A DNA stretch of 64,000 nucleotides, taken from NCBI RefSeq assembly GCF_037975245.1, contig NC_092583.1, positions 6,505,764-6,569,763 on the forward strand, read 5' to 3'. Source of the DNA: Apostichopus japonicus. Taxonomy: Eukaryota > Echinodermata > Holothuroidea > Aspidochirotida > Stichopodidae. Below, piece after piece: positions 51,419-62,499 of this stretch. Both the position numbers and the translations under genes were made by a program. The notes under the pieces are model-generated. The model was not told the origin of the DNA. It worked only from the letters and a program-made list of their open reading frames with translations, and did not search any database. How positions within the stretch are numbered: the stretch's first letter is position 1; every line of letters begins with the position of its first letter.

Positions 51419-53925
51419 CTGGATTTTATTTTGAAGTTCTATTTTAACTTTGGAGTCCTTGCATGTGATAATCCGAAATGAAAAATCAAGTAACTTGCTA
51501 TGACTGAGCTCAAATATGTGTTTCTTATAGTTAACAAATCCATCAACTAAACTTTTCCAACTTCAACTTCTAATTTTAGAGACAAAACTAGGAAAAGTCA
51601 CATTTATCGTGATATACGGTACAATTTGGGGTACTGTTGTCAGTTTTGAGTACTAGGTTGTGGAAAATTTGAAGTGCCTCCTCAAGTTAACTGCTAAGTC
51701 TGAGCTCAAACATTTGTTTTGTATTGTACACAAGTCTTTGAACAAAATTTTTCCAACTTTGACATCATATTTCAGACAAGAAACTATTGCACTTTATATA
51801 CCGTAACTTGTGCTATACAGTACAGTGTATGGGGATACTGCATTTTATTTTGAAGTTCTATTTTAACTTTGGAGTCCTTGCATGTGATAATCCGAAATAA
51901 AAAAAACAAGTAACTTGCTATGACTGAGCTCAAATATGTGTTTCTTATAGTTAACAAATCCATCAACTAAACTTTTCCAACTTCAACTTCTAATTTTAGA
52001 GACAAAACTAGGAAAAGTCACATTTATCGTGATATACGGTACAATTTGGGGTACTGTTTTCAGTTTTGAGTACTAGGTTGTGGAAAATTTGAAGTGCCTC
52101 CTCAAGTTAACTGCTAAGTCTGAGCTCAAACATTTGTTTTGTATTGTACACAAGTGTTTGAACAAAATTTTCCAACTTTGACTTCATATTTCAGACAAGA
52201 AACTATTGCACTATAGACCGTAACTTGTGCTATACAGTACAGTGTATGGGGGTACTGCATTTTATTTTGAAGTTCTATTTTAACTTTGGAGTCCTTGCAT
52301 GTGATAATCCGTAATGAAAAATCAAGTAACTTGCTATGACTGAGCTCAAATATGTGTTTCTTATAGTTAACAAATCCATCAACTAAACTTTTCCAAATTC
52401 AACTTCTAATTTTAGAGACAAAACTAAGAAAAGTCACATTTATCGTGATATACGGTACAATTTGGGGTACTGTTTTCAGTTTTGAGTACTAGGTTGTGGA
52501 AAATTTGAAGTGCCTCCTCAAGTTAACTGCTAAGTCTGAGCTCAAACATTTGTTTTGTATTGAAAACAAGTGTTTGAACAAAATTTTCCAACTTTGACTT
52601 CATATTTCAGACAAGAAACTATTGCACTATAGACCGTAACTTGTGCTATACAGTACAGTGTATGGGGGTACTGCATTTTATTTTGAAGTTCTATTTTAAC
52701 TTTGGAGTCCTTGCATGTGATAATCCGTAATGAAAAATCAAGTAACTTGCTATGACTGAGCTCAAATATGTGTTTCTTATAGTTAACAAATCCATCAACT
52801 AAACTTTTCCAACTTCAACTTCTAATTTTAGAGACAAAACTAGGAAAAGTCACATTTATCGTGATATACGGTACAATTTGGGGTACTGTTGTCAGTTTTG
52901 AGTACTAGGTTGTGGAAAATTTGAAGTGCCTCCTCAAGTTAACTGCTAAGTCTGAGCTCAAACAATTGTTTTGCATTGTACACAAGTGTTTGAACAAAAT
53001 TTTCCAACTTTGACATCATATTTCAGACAAGAAACTATTGCACTTTATATACCGTAACTTGTGCTATACAGTACAGTGTATGGGGGTACTGCATTTGATT
53101 TTGAAGTACTATTTTAACTTTGGAGTCCTTGCATGTGATAATCGGAAATGAAAAATCAAGTAACTTGCTATGACTGAGCTCAAATATGTGTTTCTTATAG
53201 TTAACAAATCCATCAACTGAACTTTTCCAAATTCAACTTCTAATTTTAGAGACAAAACTAGGAAAAGTCACATTTATCGTGATATACGGTACAATTTGGG
53301 GTACTGTTTTCAGTTTTGAGTACTAGGTTGTGGAAAATTTGAAGTGGCTCCTCAAGTTAACTGCCAAGTATGAGCTCAAACATTTGTTTTGTATTGTACA
53401 CAAGTCTTTGAACAAAATTTTTCCAACTTTGACTTCATATTTCAGACAAGAAACTATTGCACTTTATATACCGTAACTTGTGCTATACAGTACAGTGTAT
53501 GGGGGTACTGCATTTTATTTTGAAGTACTATTTTGACTTTGGAGTCCTTGCATGTGATAATCGGAAATGAAAAATCAAGTAACCTGCTATGACTGAGCTC
53601 AAATATGTGTTTCTTATAGTTAACAAATCCATCAACTAAACTTTTCCTACTTCAACTTCTAATTTTAGAGACAAAACTAGGAAAAGTCACATTTATCGTG
53701 ATATACGGTACAATTTGGGGTACTGTTTTCAGTTTTGAGTACTAGGTTGTGGAAAATTTGAAGTGCCTCCTCAAGTTAACTGCCAAGTATGAACTCAAAC
53801 ATTTGTTTTGTATTGTAAACAAGTCTTTGAACAAAATTTTTCCAACTTTGACTTCATATTTCAGACAAGAAACTATTGCACTTTATATACCGTAACTTGT
53901 GCTATACAGTACAGTGTATGGGGAT
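51419..53925. repeat. Array 2 six-dimer tandem duplication, copy 2
   Basis: Second copy of the block at 48912-51418, immediately adjacent. It differs by a few changes, including AAATAAAAAAAACAAG near 51896 where the first copy has AAATGAAAAATCAAG, which also accounts for the 2507 versus 2508 offset. Units carrying GAAGTGGCTCC and CCAAGTATGAG near its right end recur again about 838 bp later (two dimers), so amplification continued there. Confidence 0.8.
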
Positions 53926-56900
53926 ACTGCATTTTATTTTGAAGTTCTATTTTAACTTTGGAGTCCTTGCATGTGATAATCCGAAATGAAAAATCAAGTA
54001 ACTTGCTATGACTGAGCTCAAATATGTGTTTCTTATAGTTAACAAATCCATCAACTAAACTTTTCCAACTTCAACTTCTAATTTTAGAGACAAAACTAGG
54101 AAAAGTCACATTTATCGTGATATACGGTACAATTTGGGGTACTGTTTTCAGTTTTGAGTACTAGGTTGTGGAAAATTTGAAGTGGCTCCTCAAGTTAACT
54201 GCCAAGTATGAGCTCAAACATTTGTTTTGTATTGTACACAAGTCTTTGAACAAAATTTTTCCAACTTTGACTTCATATTTCAGACAAGAAACTATTGCAC
54301 TTTATATACCGTAACTTGTGCTATACAGTACAGTGTATGGGGGTACTGCATTTTATTTTGAAGTACTATTTTGACTTTGGAGTCCTTGCATGTGATAATC
54401 GGAAATGAAAAATCAAGTAACCTGCTATGACTGAGCTCAAATATGTGTTTCTTATAGTTAACAAATCCATCAACTAAACTTTTCCTACTTCAACTTCTAA
54501 TTTTAGAGACAAAACTAGGAAAAGTCACATTTATCGTGATATACGGTACAATTTGGGGTACTGTTTTCAGTTTTGAGTACTAGGTTGTGGAAAATTTGAA
54601 GTGCCTCCTCAAGTTAACTGCCAAGTATGAGCTCAAACATTTGTTTTGTATTGTAAACAAGTCTTTGAACAAAATTTTTCCAACTTTGACTTCATATTTC
54701 AGACAAGAAACTATTCCACTTTATATACCGTAACTTGTGCTATACAGTACAGTGTATGGGGGTACTGCATTTTATTTTGAAGTACTATTTTAACTTTGGA
54801 GTCCTTGCATGTGATAATCGGAAATGAAACATCAAGTAACTTGCTATGAATGAGCTCAAATATGTGTTTCTTATAGTTAACAAATCCATCAACTAAACTT
54901 TTCCAACTTCAACTTCTAATATTAGAGACAAAACTAGGAAAAGTCACATTTATCGTGATATACGGTACAATTTGGGGTACTGTTTTCAGTTTTGAGTACT
55001 AGGTTGTGGAAAATTTGAAGTGCCTCCTCAAGTTAACTGCTAAGTCTGAGCTCAAACATTTGTTTTGCATTGAAAACAGGTCTTTGAACAAATTTTTCCA
55101 ACTTTGACTTCATATTTCAGAGAAGAAACTTTTGCACTTTATATACCGTAGCTTGTGCTATACAGAACAGTGTATGGGGGTACTGCATTTGATTTTGAAG
55201 TACTTTTTTAACTTTGGAGTCCTTGCATGTGATAATCCGAAATGAAAAATCAAGTAACTTGCTATGACTGAGCTCAAATATGTGTTTCTTATAGTTAACA
55301 AATCCATCAACTAAACTTTTCCAACTTCAACTTCTAATTTTAGAGACAAAACTAGGAAAAGTCACATTTATCGTGATATACAGTACAATTTGGGGTACTG
55401 TTTTCAGTTTTGAGTACTAGGTTGTGGAAAATTTGAAGTGGCTCCTCAAGTTAACTGCCAAGTCTGAGCTCAAACATTTGTTTTGTATTGTACACAAGTC
55501 TTTGAACAAAATTTTTCCAACTTTGACTTCATATTTCAGACAAGAAACTATTGCACTATATACCGTAACTTGTGCTATACAGTACAGTGTATGGGGGTAC
55601 TGCATTTTATTTTGAAGTACTATTTTAACTTTGGAGTCCTTGCATGTGATAATCGGAAATGAAAAATCAAGTAACTTGCTATGACTGAGCTCAAATATGT
55701 GTTTCTTATAGTTAACAAATCCATCAACTAAACTTTTCCAACTTCAACTTCTAATTTTAGAGACAAAACTAGGAAAAGTCACATTTATCGTGATATACGG
55801 TACAATTTGGGGTACTGTTTTCAGTTTTGAGTAGTATGTTGTGGAAAATTTGAAGTGCCTCCTTAAAGTAACTGCTAAGTCTGAGCTCAAACATTTGTTT
55901 TGTATTGAAAACAAGTCTTTGAACAAAATTTTTCCAACTTTGACTTCATATTTCAGACAAGAAACTATTCCACTTTATATACCGTAACTTGTGCTATACA
56001 GTACAGTGTATGGGGGTACTGCATTTTATTTTGAAGTACTATTTTAACTTTGGAGTCCTTGCATGTGATAATCGGAAATGAAAAATCAAGTAACTTGCTA
56101 TGAATGAGCTCAAATATGTGTTTCTTAAAGTTAACAAATCCATCAACTAAACTTTTCCAACTTCAACTTCTAATATTAGAGACAAAACTAGGAAAAGTCA
56201 CATTTATCGTGATATACGGTACAATTTGGGGTACTGTTTTCAGTTTTGAGTACTAGGTTGTGGAAAATTTGAAGTGCCTCCTCAAGTTAACTGCTAAGTC
56301 TGAGCTCAAACATTTGTTTTGTATTGAAAACAAGTCTTTGAACAAAATTTTTCCAACTTTGACATCATATTTCAGACAAGAAACTTTTGCACTTTATATA
56401 CCGTAGCTTGTGCTATACAGAACAGTGTATGGGGGTACTGCATTTTATTTTGAAGTACTTTTTTAACTTTGGAGTCCTTGCATGTGATAATCGGAAATGA
56501 AAAATCAAGTAACTTGCTATGAATGAGCTCAAATATGTGTTTCTTATAGTTAACAAATCCATCAACTAAACTTTTCCAACTTCAACTTCTAATTTTAGAG
56601 ACAAAACTAGGAAAAGTCACATTTATCGTGATATACGGTACAATTTGGGGTACTGTTTTCAGTTTTGAGTACTAGGTTGTGGAAAATTTGAAGTGGCTCC
56701 TCAAGTTAACTGCCAAGTCTGAGCTCAAACATTTGTTTTGTATTGTACACAAGTCTTTGAACAAAATTTTTCCAACTTTGGCTTCATATTTCAGACAAGA
56801 AACTATTGCACTATATACCGTAACTTGTGCTATACAGTACAGTGTATGGGGGTACTGCATTTTATTTTGAAGTACTTTTTTAACTTTGGAGTCCTTGCAT

Positions 56901-57445
56901 GTGATAATCGGAAATGAAAAATCAAGTAACTTGCTATGACTGAGCTCAAATATGTGTTTCTTATAGTTAACAAATCCATCAACTAAACTTTTCCAACTTC
57001 AACTTCTAATTTTAGAGACAAAACTAGGAAAAGTCACATTTATCGTGATATACGGTACAATTTGGGGTACTGTTTTCAGTTTTGAGTACTAGGTTGTGGA
57101 AAATTTGAAGTGGCTCCTCAAGTTAACTGCCAAGTCTGAGCTCAAACATTTGTTTTGTATTGTACACAAGTCTTTGAACAAAATTTTTCCAACTTTGACT
57201 TCATATTTCAGACAAGAAACTATTGCACTGTATACGGTAACTTGTGCTATACAGTACAGTGTATGGGGGTACTGCATTTTATTTTGAAGTACTATTTTAA
57301 CTTTGGAGTCCTTGCATGTGATAATCGGAAATGAAAAATCAAGTAACTTGCTATGACTGAGCTCAAATATGTGTTTCTTATAGTTAACAAATCCATCAAC
57401 TAAACTTTTCCAACTTCAACTTCTAATTTTAGAGACAAAACTAGG

Positions 57446-58060
57446 ACAACTCACACTTATCTTGATATCCGGTCCAGTTTGGGGTAGTTTTCAGTTTTGA
57501 GTACTAGGTTGTGGAAAATTTGAAGTGCCTCCTTAAAGTAACTGCTAAGTCTGAGCTCAAACATGTGTTTTGTATTGAAAACAAGCCTTTGAACAAGAAT
57601 TTTCCAACCTTTATTGCTTAATTAGACAGGAAACTAGTGCACCTTATATGTACAGTAACTCTTGCTATACAGTACAGTGTGTGGGGGTCCTGTTTTAACT
57701 TTGGAGTCCTTGTATGTGATAATCTGAAATGCAAAATCAAGTTCTTTGCTATGAATGAACTCAAATATGTGTTCCTTATAGTTAACAAATCCATAAACCA
57801 AACATTTCTAACTTGAACCTATAATTTTTGAGACAAAACTAGCACAACTCACACTTATCTTGATATATGGTAAAATTTGGGGTACTGTTTTCATTTTGGA
57901 GTAATAGGTTGTGGAAATTTGAAGTGCCTCCTCAAAGTAACTGCTAAGTCTGAGCTCAAACATGTGTTCTGTATTATATAACCTTTGCTATACAGTACAG
58001 CGTATGAGGGTACTGCATTTTATTTTGGAGTACTGTTTTAACTAAGAGTCCATGTGATGT
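57446..58060. repeat. Degenerate right edge of array 2
   Basis: From about 57446 substitutions and small indels rise sharply (AGGACAACTCACACTTATC, GATATCCGGTCCAG). Two decayed dimers follow, the last missing much of half B, before similarity fades after GTTTTAACTAAGAGTCC near 58050. The gradient from near-identical core to diverged edge is typical of a homogenised satellite. Confidence 0.85.
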
Positions 58061-59477
58061 GTGGATAGCAACACCTACAGGATGAAGCTTACTTAAATGG
58101 TATAACACACATATATGGTCATAGAGGCTCCCATACTATGTCTAGTCTGCTTAGTACATAATTAAATACAGTTTGCTTAGTCTGGGAAGTTGTTACAGAC
58201 ATGCTTGGCACATTCACCAGCTAAAACTTATCAAACAAATGTGTTAATCCTGCAATTTTTGCTTCTGCTAAAAGCTAAGCTGGTTGACTATAGACCTAGA
58301 GCTACTACAATCCCTATTTCTTGGAAATTAAAACAAAATGTAATGTTCATGGTCCATAAACTTAATTTCAACACTTCATCCCTGCAATACATGTTCACCT
58401 GTTACACTGCCACACTGCAAGCATAGGCTATACACATGCATATGATGACCGAACACATTGTTATTTTTTGCACTGTGTGAATATAAACTGTAGGAAAAGG
58501 CCTGAAGTAGCTGATGGTCACTGAGTGTGTTGTGAGTATGGCCAGGGTCATGCTAATGCAGAGGTGTTATTGAATTAAACTTTATTACCTTGGAGGTCAG
58601 TGATCAGCTGAAAGAGGGCAAATATTCTACAGGGATATGTTCTCTAACTATGTGCTAAATATGGCATGGAGAGAAACCTGCTTGTGTTCGAAGACATGCA
58701 CCCCCTGAATGCACTCAAATGAACTGTTTTAGACTTTTAGTCACATGACAGCATCGATCTTCACTAATGCAATTATTACTGCTCACTTAAGCCAATTAGG
58801 GTGCACACAAATCATTCCTACGCCCATTTATGATATATGTGCAACTATAGTTCAAAGAGTATAATTCAAAGATAGCATGGAATTAGCCACGCATTCAGCT
58901 CACTGATATAGACCACCTCATCCCATGTTTTTCCAAGTATCGACCTATGTTTGATTACCCTCAGTAACTGTAACACATTCATATACAGAATAATGAGCAA
59001 TTTTGGTACTGTATGACTATATATATGTTCGGTTTTTGTGGATGTGGCCCGTAGCCAGCTGCTCGTAGTTTGGGAATTTAAAGAAGACCTTGATCCTCAG
59101 AAATCTTTTATGATTTATCTCTGCAATGTAAATCAATGTAGGCGGTTGCATCAAGTGGCACGTACCATCCAGCATAGTACATTTTGAACAAATTATTTGA
59201 GAGATGATTTTCTGCAGCTAATAGTTCTTTTATGGAGCACCATAAATGATTGACACAGGAATTATTGATGACATTACACCTGCCCTAAAATCGTTGATCT
59301 TAGTCATATTGTCATATCAATGATATTTTTCAAGTACAAGATTTCAAAAGCCTTTGAGTTGCTCCTATTTGGAAACCACAAAGTGTAGGTCTATTGCTTA
59401 TTGAATGTTTCAATGCATACTCCTTACACCCCTCCTCCCCTATCTCCAAAGAGGGCTCACAATTTGCATGTATTGGG
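58061..59477. other. Unique non-coding DNA right of array 2
   Basis: AT-rich sequence without a recognisable gene, RNA gene or repeat. Small open frames, such as 58190-58426 on the plus strand, show no domain and no convincing exon signals. Confidence 0.5.
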
Positions 59478-59519
59478 ACCACCCTTTGCAAGTGCTTATA
59501 AGCACTTGCAAAGGGTGGT
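59478..59519. repeat. 42-bp perfect palindrome
   Basis: The left arm, starting ACCACCCTTTGCAAGTGCTT, is followed without a spacer by its exact reverse complement, with TTATAA at the centre (59496-59501). All 21 base pairs match, and two G-T pairs could extend the arm outwards. It could form a cruciform in DNA or a hairpin in RNA. There is no open loop, so it is not a typical microRNA precursor. It may be the remnant of a fold-back element or the result of an inverted duplication. Confidence 0.93.
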
Positions 59520-60980
59520 TTGTACACATTATCAGTATTATTCCGTTTATGAACAAATAGAAGTACTAACTTGAAGTTAAACAGCCTTATTTGTTACCAA
59601 TTTAATTCCATTCAAGTTCAATTAGAAAATGTAAGCTAAGGCCAATCAAACTAAACAGCAAATGGTACCATCATAACTTGTTTATAATTACTGTAGAATG
59701 TTAATTACCAGATTGATGTAAAGATATCATAACAACTAGAAACTACTAAAATATTGTTTTTTCACATGAAAAATTGCGTTCACTTGTGCATAATTTGAGC
59801 AAATTTTATTCCGAGACCCTTTTTACGATGTAACAACCTAGTATTATGCTTAATGCGACAGCTATGGATTAGAGGCATGTTTTATAAGCATTTCTGCCGA
59901 TATTAAATTATTTTTGAGAGCCTTAATTGCGGCAAACATCGAAAGGTTAAAAAAAATAGAGATATAAGAGAGAGGTGATGGGCAGGGAAGCATGGCCCTT
60001 TGCAAATTGTGAGAAAAAGAAACATCGAATTACAAATTAGTGCATCAAATACTGCACTACGGAGCATTTGATGCCTGAACGTAACCTACACTCAGCTAGT
60101 CAACATAGGAATCATAGTCTATATATCCAGCACATTCGTTAATTCGCGAAATAGGTATTGTTACTATACTTACTGTGCCGAGAAATATGAAGTCACTAAC
60201 CACGAGGAAAGCAAAATCGGCAACCCTGGCAGCCTAATTTGATGAAGATACAAGTGATACCCCATTTCATGTTATATCAACCCTCAAAATATACCCAGTA
60301 CTACTCACGCGTTGCAAATACCAACTACGTTCCCTCAACATTGTCTCTTTCCGAAATTCCATTGATCAGTGTTTTCCAATATGGGATACGATAACTTCGT
60401 ATTTACTTTGATGCACCCTTCAACTCAAAGTTATCATTGTGTCCATAAGGTGAAAAATAACGTTACTTATTAGTCATTAATAAGTGATCATTAATGATGA
60501 AAAATATTTCCGTAAGTTTTGTGTAACTAGTAATCAGTGTTTTCATCAGGAAGTATCTCTGTATCTTATCAAAATCATGGCTTATTTGTTAAAAAATTCT
60601 GGTATTTTTTCTCAATTGGCCCTCCAAAGTGTTGTGACTGTGTAGTAAAAACAAAACTGTTCTTGAAAATTTATAACCATTTGCGCTTCCCTGTATTATA
60701 TCTGTAACTTTTCACTACTGTACGTGTACAAAAATTGTATTTGCCAAATCTCAGGACATCATCTTGATTCCAACTAATTTTTTTCATTTAAAACTAAATT
60801 TTATGGCACCCAGCAAAACAAGGAATTAAAAAAAACCTCAAAGTTTCTCGTTTTCGTGGGACTCCATTTCACTGACAAATGGAAAGTTTTACAGAAAGTC
60901 GCTGCTTCTTCTCAGTGTAGCACTACTACTATAGTAATAGTAAGCTGTTGTCAACGACACTGTCAGGCAGGAAGTTTGGC
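59520..60980. other. Unique AT-rich DNA before the candidate exon
   Basis: No gene, RNA gene or repeat family recognised. An A/T-rich segment near 60470-60515 has short inverted repeats (ACTTATTAGTCATTAATAAG). The last ~100 bases before 60981 could be 5' untranslated sequence of the candidate exon that follows. Confidence 0.4.
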
Positions 60981-61107
60981 ATGGCGACCAAGCAAGCCAT
61001 GGTGTCAGAAGTTGCCCCTGTTTGCCAATACACACCTAAAGGCTACATATTTGTGGAATTGAAGCAACTCTCAGATTCCCTGAATAGTGTGAACCTTTAT
61101 CCAGGAG
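60981..61107 (+). CDS. Candidate first coding exon, product unknown
   Basis: An ATG in good initiation context (GGCATGGCG) opens a frame of 42 codons. It begins MATKQAMVSEVAPVCQ, continues YTPKGYIFVELKQL and ends NLYPGG at the junction. The frame runs into GAG followed by GTATGA (61106-61111), an acceptable splice donor, and reaches a stop soon after if read through. An in-frame TAG at 60918-60920 with no ATG between supports this start. The composition is balanced and soluble, unlike the random frames nearby. I do not recognise the protein, and I could not identify a following exon within the window. It could be a chance frame; the call rests only on start context, open frame and donor. Confidence 0.33.
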
Positions 61108-61360
61108 GTATGAATAATTAAATTTCATTCCGAGCTTAGGCCAAGGTTTATGGGCTAGGCTAGCTTTAGGCATCACTAGTGTTTGTGTTACTATAGGCAC
61201 ATGTACATATATCATACAGCTTCATTTGAGTTCTACCCTAGTATTACACCAGGCTTTGAATGAGCTAGGTATCACCCGGAAGGAGGCTTTATCTCATGTG
61301 ATTTTTCTAGACCAGAATTTCATAAGGAATAAGAATATCTTGGGTAAAAAGCCCAAATCT
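61108..61360. other. Possible intron start, nothing else seen
   Basis: If the exon ending at 61107 is real this is the start of its intron. The sequence contains GGGCTAGGCTAGC but no gene or repeat that I can support. Confidence 0.3.
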
Positions 61361-61660
61361 TGAGCGCACCCCCCTGAAAAGGGGGATCTTTCGAGGGGGC
61401 CCCCAGTATGCATCACACTGGCGGTCCGCTGGCGTAAAAACGCTGGCGGTAAAACGCTGGACGTCCGCCAACGGACCGATAGATATTGCTGCTTGGAAAA
61501 ACCCAGCGTATTGCCCACAGCGGACCGACAGCGTATCGACGTCGTAAAAAAGCCGGCGGTTACACGCTGGAGGTCCTCCAACGGACCGATAGACATTGTT
61601 GCTTGGAGAAACCTAGCAGAATTCCGACAGCTGACCGACAGCGTACCGCCGTAGAAATTT
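61361..61660. repeat. GC-rich hairpins and a two-copy 110-bp minisatellite
   Basis: An island of GC-rich sequence in AT-rich surroundings. It starts with small inverted repeats (C5-TGAAAA-G5 at 61370-61385 and GGGGGCCCCC at 61395-61404). Two tandem copies of about 110 bp follow: copy 1 starts ACGCTGGACGTCC at 61454 and copy 2 starts ACGCTGGAGGTCC at 61564. Shared landmarks are AACGGACCGATAGA (61470 and 61580), TTGCTTGG-like sequence and GACCGACAGCGTA. A partial earlier copy (CTGGCGGTCCGCTGGCG) begins near 61418. A related fragment lies at 61919-61985. This may be part of a dispersed element. Confidence 0.75.
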
Positions 61661-61918
61661 TCCCACAAATAGTATGTTATGAAAGTCATTCAGCAATTTA
61701 CACAAGCTCACATACACATTGACCATCGGGTCTGTCCAAAATCTTACGTCTCTATATGAAAGTTTAGTTAAAGATGAGTTTCTATTAAACTATTTAACCT
61801 GTGCTTTTTTAATATATATTTGTTCCTGTGGGGAGAAAAATTAAGAATACTTGGATTTTGTGTACATAGTATAGGCCAGGTTTAGGTGCGGCTGCATGGG
61901 TTAATACGTAATTAGGCA

Positions 61919-61985
61919 ACCGCTGGTGGTCCGCTAACGGACCGATAGATATTACAGCGGAATGCCGACAGCAGTACCGCCGGAG
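61919..61985. repeat. Isolated relative of the 110-bp GC-rich repeat
   Basis: ACCGCTGGTGGTCCGCTAAC at 61919 followed by GGACCGATAGATATT, then AGCGGAATGCCGACAGC and GTACCGCCG, matches the copies at 61454-61660 with the central ~40 bp missing. It contains GGTCCG-CTAA-CGGACC, a six-base-pair hairpin, better preserved here than in the other copies. Its separation by about 260 bp of unrelated DNA suggests dispersal rather than simple tandem growth. Confidence 0.65.
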
Positions 61986-62196
61986 GAAATATTGTATAGC
62001 TTTTGTGCCGACTTGGTGGGAAGTTACCTTACCACACTGGCACAAACAGAATATTTTCCTAAAACCTATATTCTCCAATAACTATAAGGTAACTAAAGAT
62101 TGAGCTAACTCAAAGTAGTTAAATTTTGCATACCATCCAATGTAATATATATTATCATACACTACATAATATTTGAAGGGAAAACAACAAAAAATT
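61986..62196. other. Short unique spacer
   Basis: AT-rich, no recognisable feature. Confidence 0.4.
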
Positions 62197-62470
62197 ACTG
62201 ATCGAACGAGTCTGACGGATACCACATGAAGAAATGTTGGCAAGCATTTGGGCAAAATGGGCGGGTAATACCCTTAACCACAGGAACACTTACAGAATAA
62301 TATTTTCAACAAATTCAAATTCTGAAATAAATATTGAGCAATAACGTTATAAGCTATATCCAAATACTTTAATAAATTTCAACTATCCAAAGAAGTATTT
62401 ATGATTCAACAATTTAGCGTAGTTGAGAGAAAACAGTTCAGAAAACATTTTTCACTGATCGAACGAGTCT
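62197..62470. repeat. 17-bp direct repeat flanking 240 bp
   Basis: ACTGATCGAACGAGTCT is present at 62197-62213 and again at 62454-62470, and both copies are preceded by an A- or T-rich stretch. The 240 bp between has no reading frame, no poly-A tail and no Pol III boxes that I can see. It could be a target duplication around an unknown insertion or two remaining copies of a degraded 257-bp tandem repeat. Confidence 0.7.
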
Positions 62471-62499
62471 AGTATAACTGGCATGCAATCGTTAAACCG

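Larger units (their letters stand above)
24666..58060. repeat. Satellite array 2: 417-bp dimeric units, ~80 copies
   Basis: A head-to-tail array with a period of about 417 bp (range about 405-420). Each unit consists of two diverged halves, A (about 215 bp) and B (about 202 bp). Between about 24700 and 57445 copies are very similar, differing by shared variants: CGGAAATG, CCGAAATG, CCGTAATG or CAGAAATG in half A; TATTGTACAC, TATTGAAAAC or GCATTGTACAC, five versus four T in the TTTTTCC tract, and TATATACGG, TATAGACCG, TATATACCG or TATAAACCG in half B. Combinations of these variants repeat in blocks, so the array has higher-order structure. It has no sustained reading frame. I do not recognise the family. 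It shares no obvious sequence with array 1. Confidence 0.97.

Noticed and set aside
24926-57287. Paired 62- and 63-codon frames on opposite strands in array 2, starting MQYPHTL (minus) and MENLK (plus)
   Set aside because: They overlap in antisense over half B, occur only in units with the frame-preserving variant, and are broken in most copies by one-base changes in the TTTTTCC and TATATACC sites. They are by-products of the satellite sequence.
24666-57445. CENP-B-box-like motif in array 2
   Set aside because: I looked for a TTCG...CGGG arrangement in the 417-bp unit and found none. Any centromeric role is untested.
1-58060. CRISPR-like array
   Set aside because: The repeats are contiguous with no unique spacers, units are hundreds of bases long, and the context is a eukaryotic genome. 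These are satellites.
59456-60013. 13-base inverted repeat CTCACAATTTGCA (59456) and TGCAAATTGTGAG (60001) as transposon ends
   Set aside because: Similarity stops outside the 13 bases, no target duplication is visible, and the interval holds nothing element-like except the separate palindrome.
61294-61689. 131-codon minus-strand frame over the GC-rich repeat
   Set aside because: It exists because the GC-rich minisatellite has few stops. The two repeat copies are read in different frames (110 bp is not a multiple of three), so there is no repeated protein unit.
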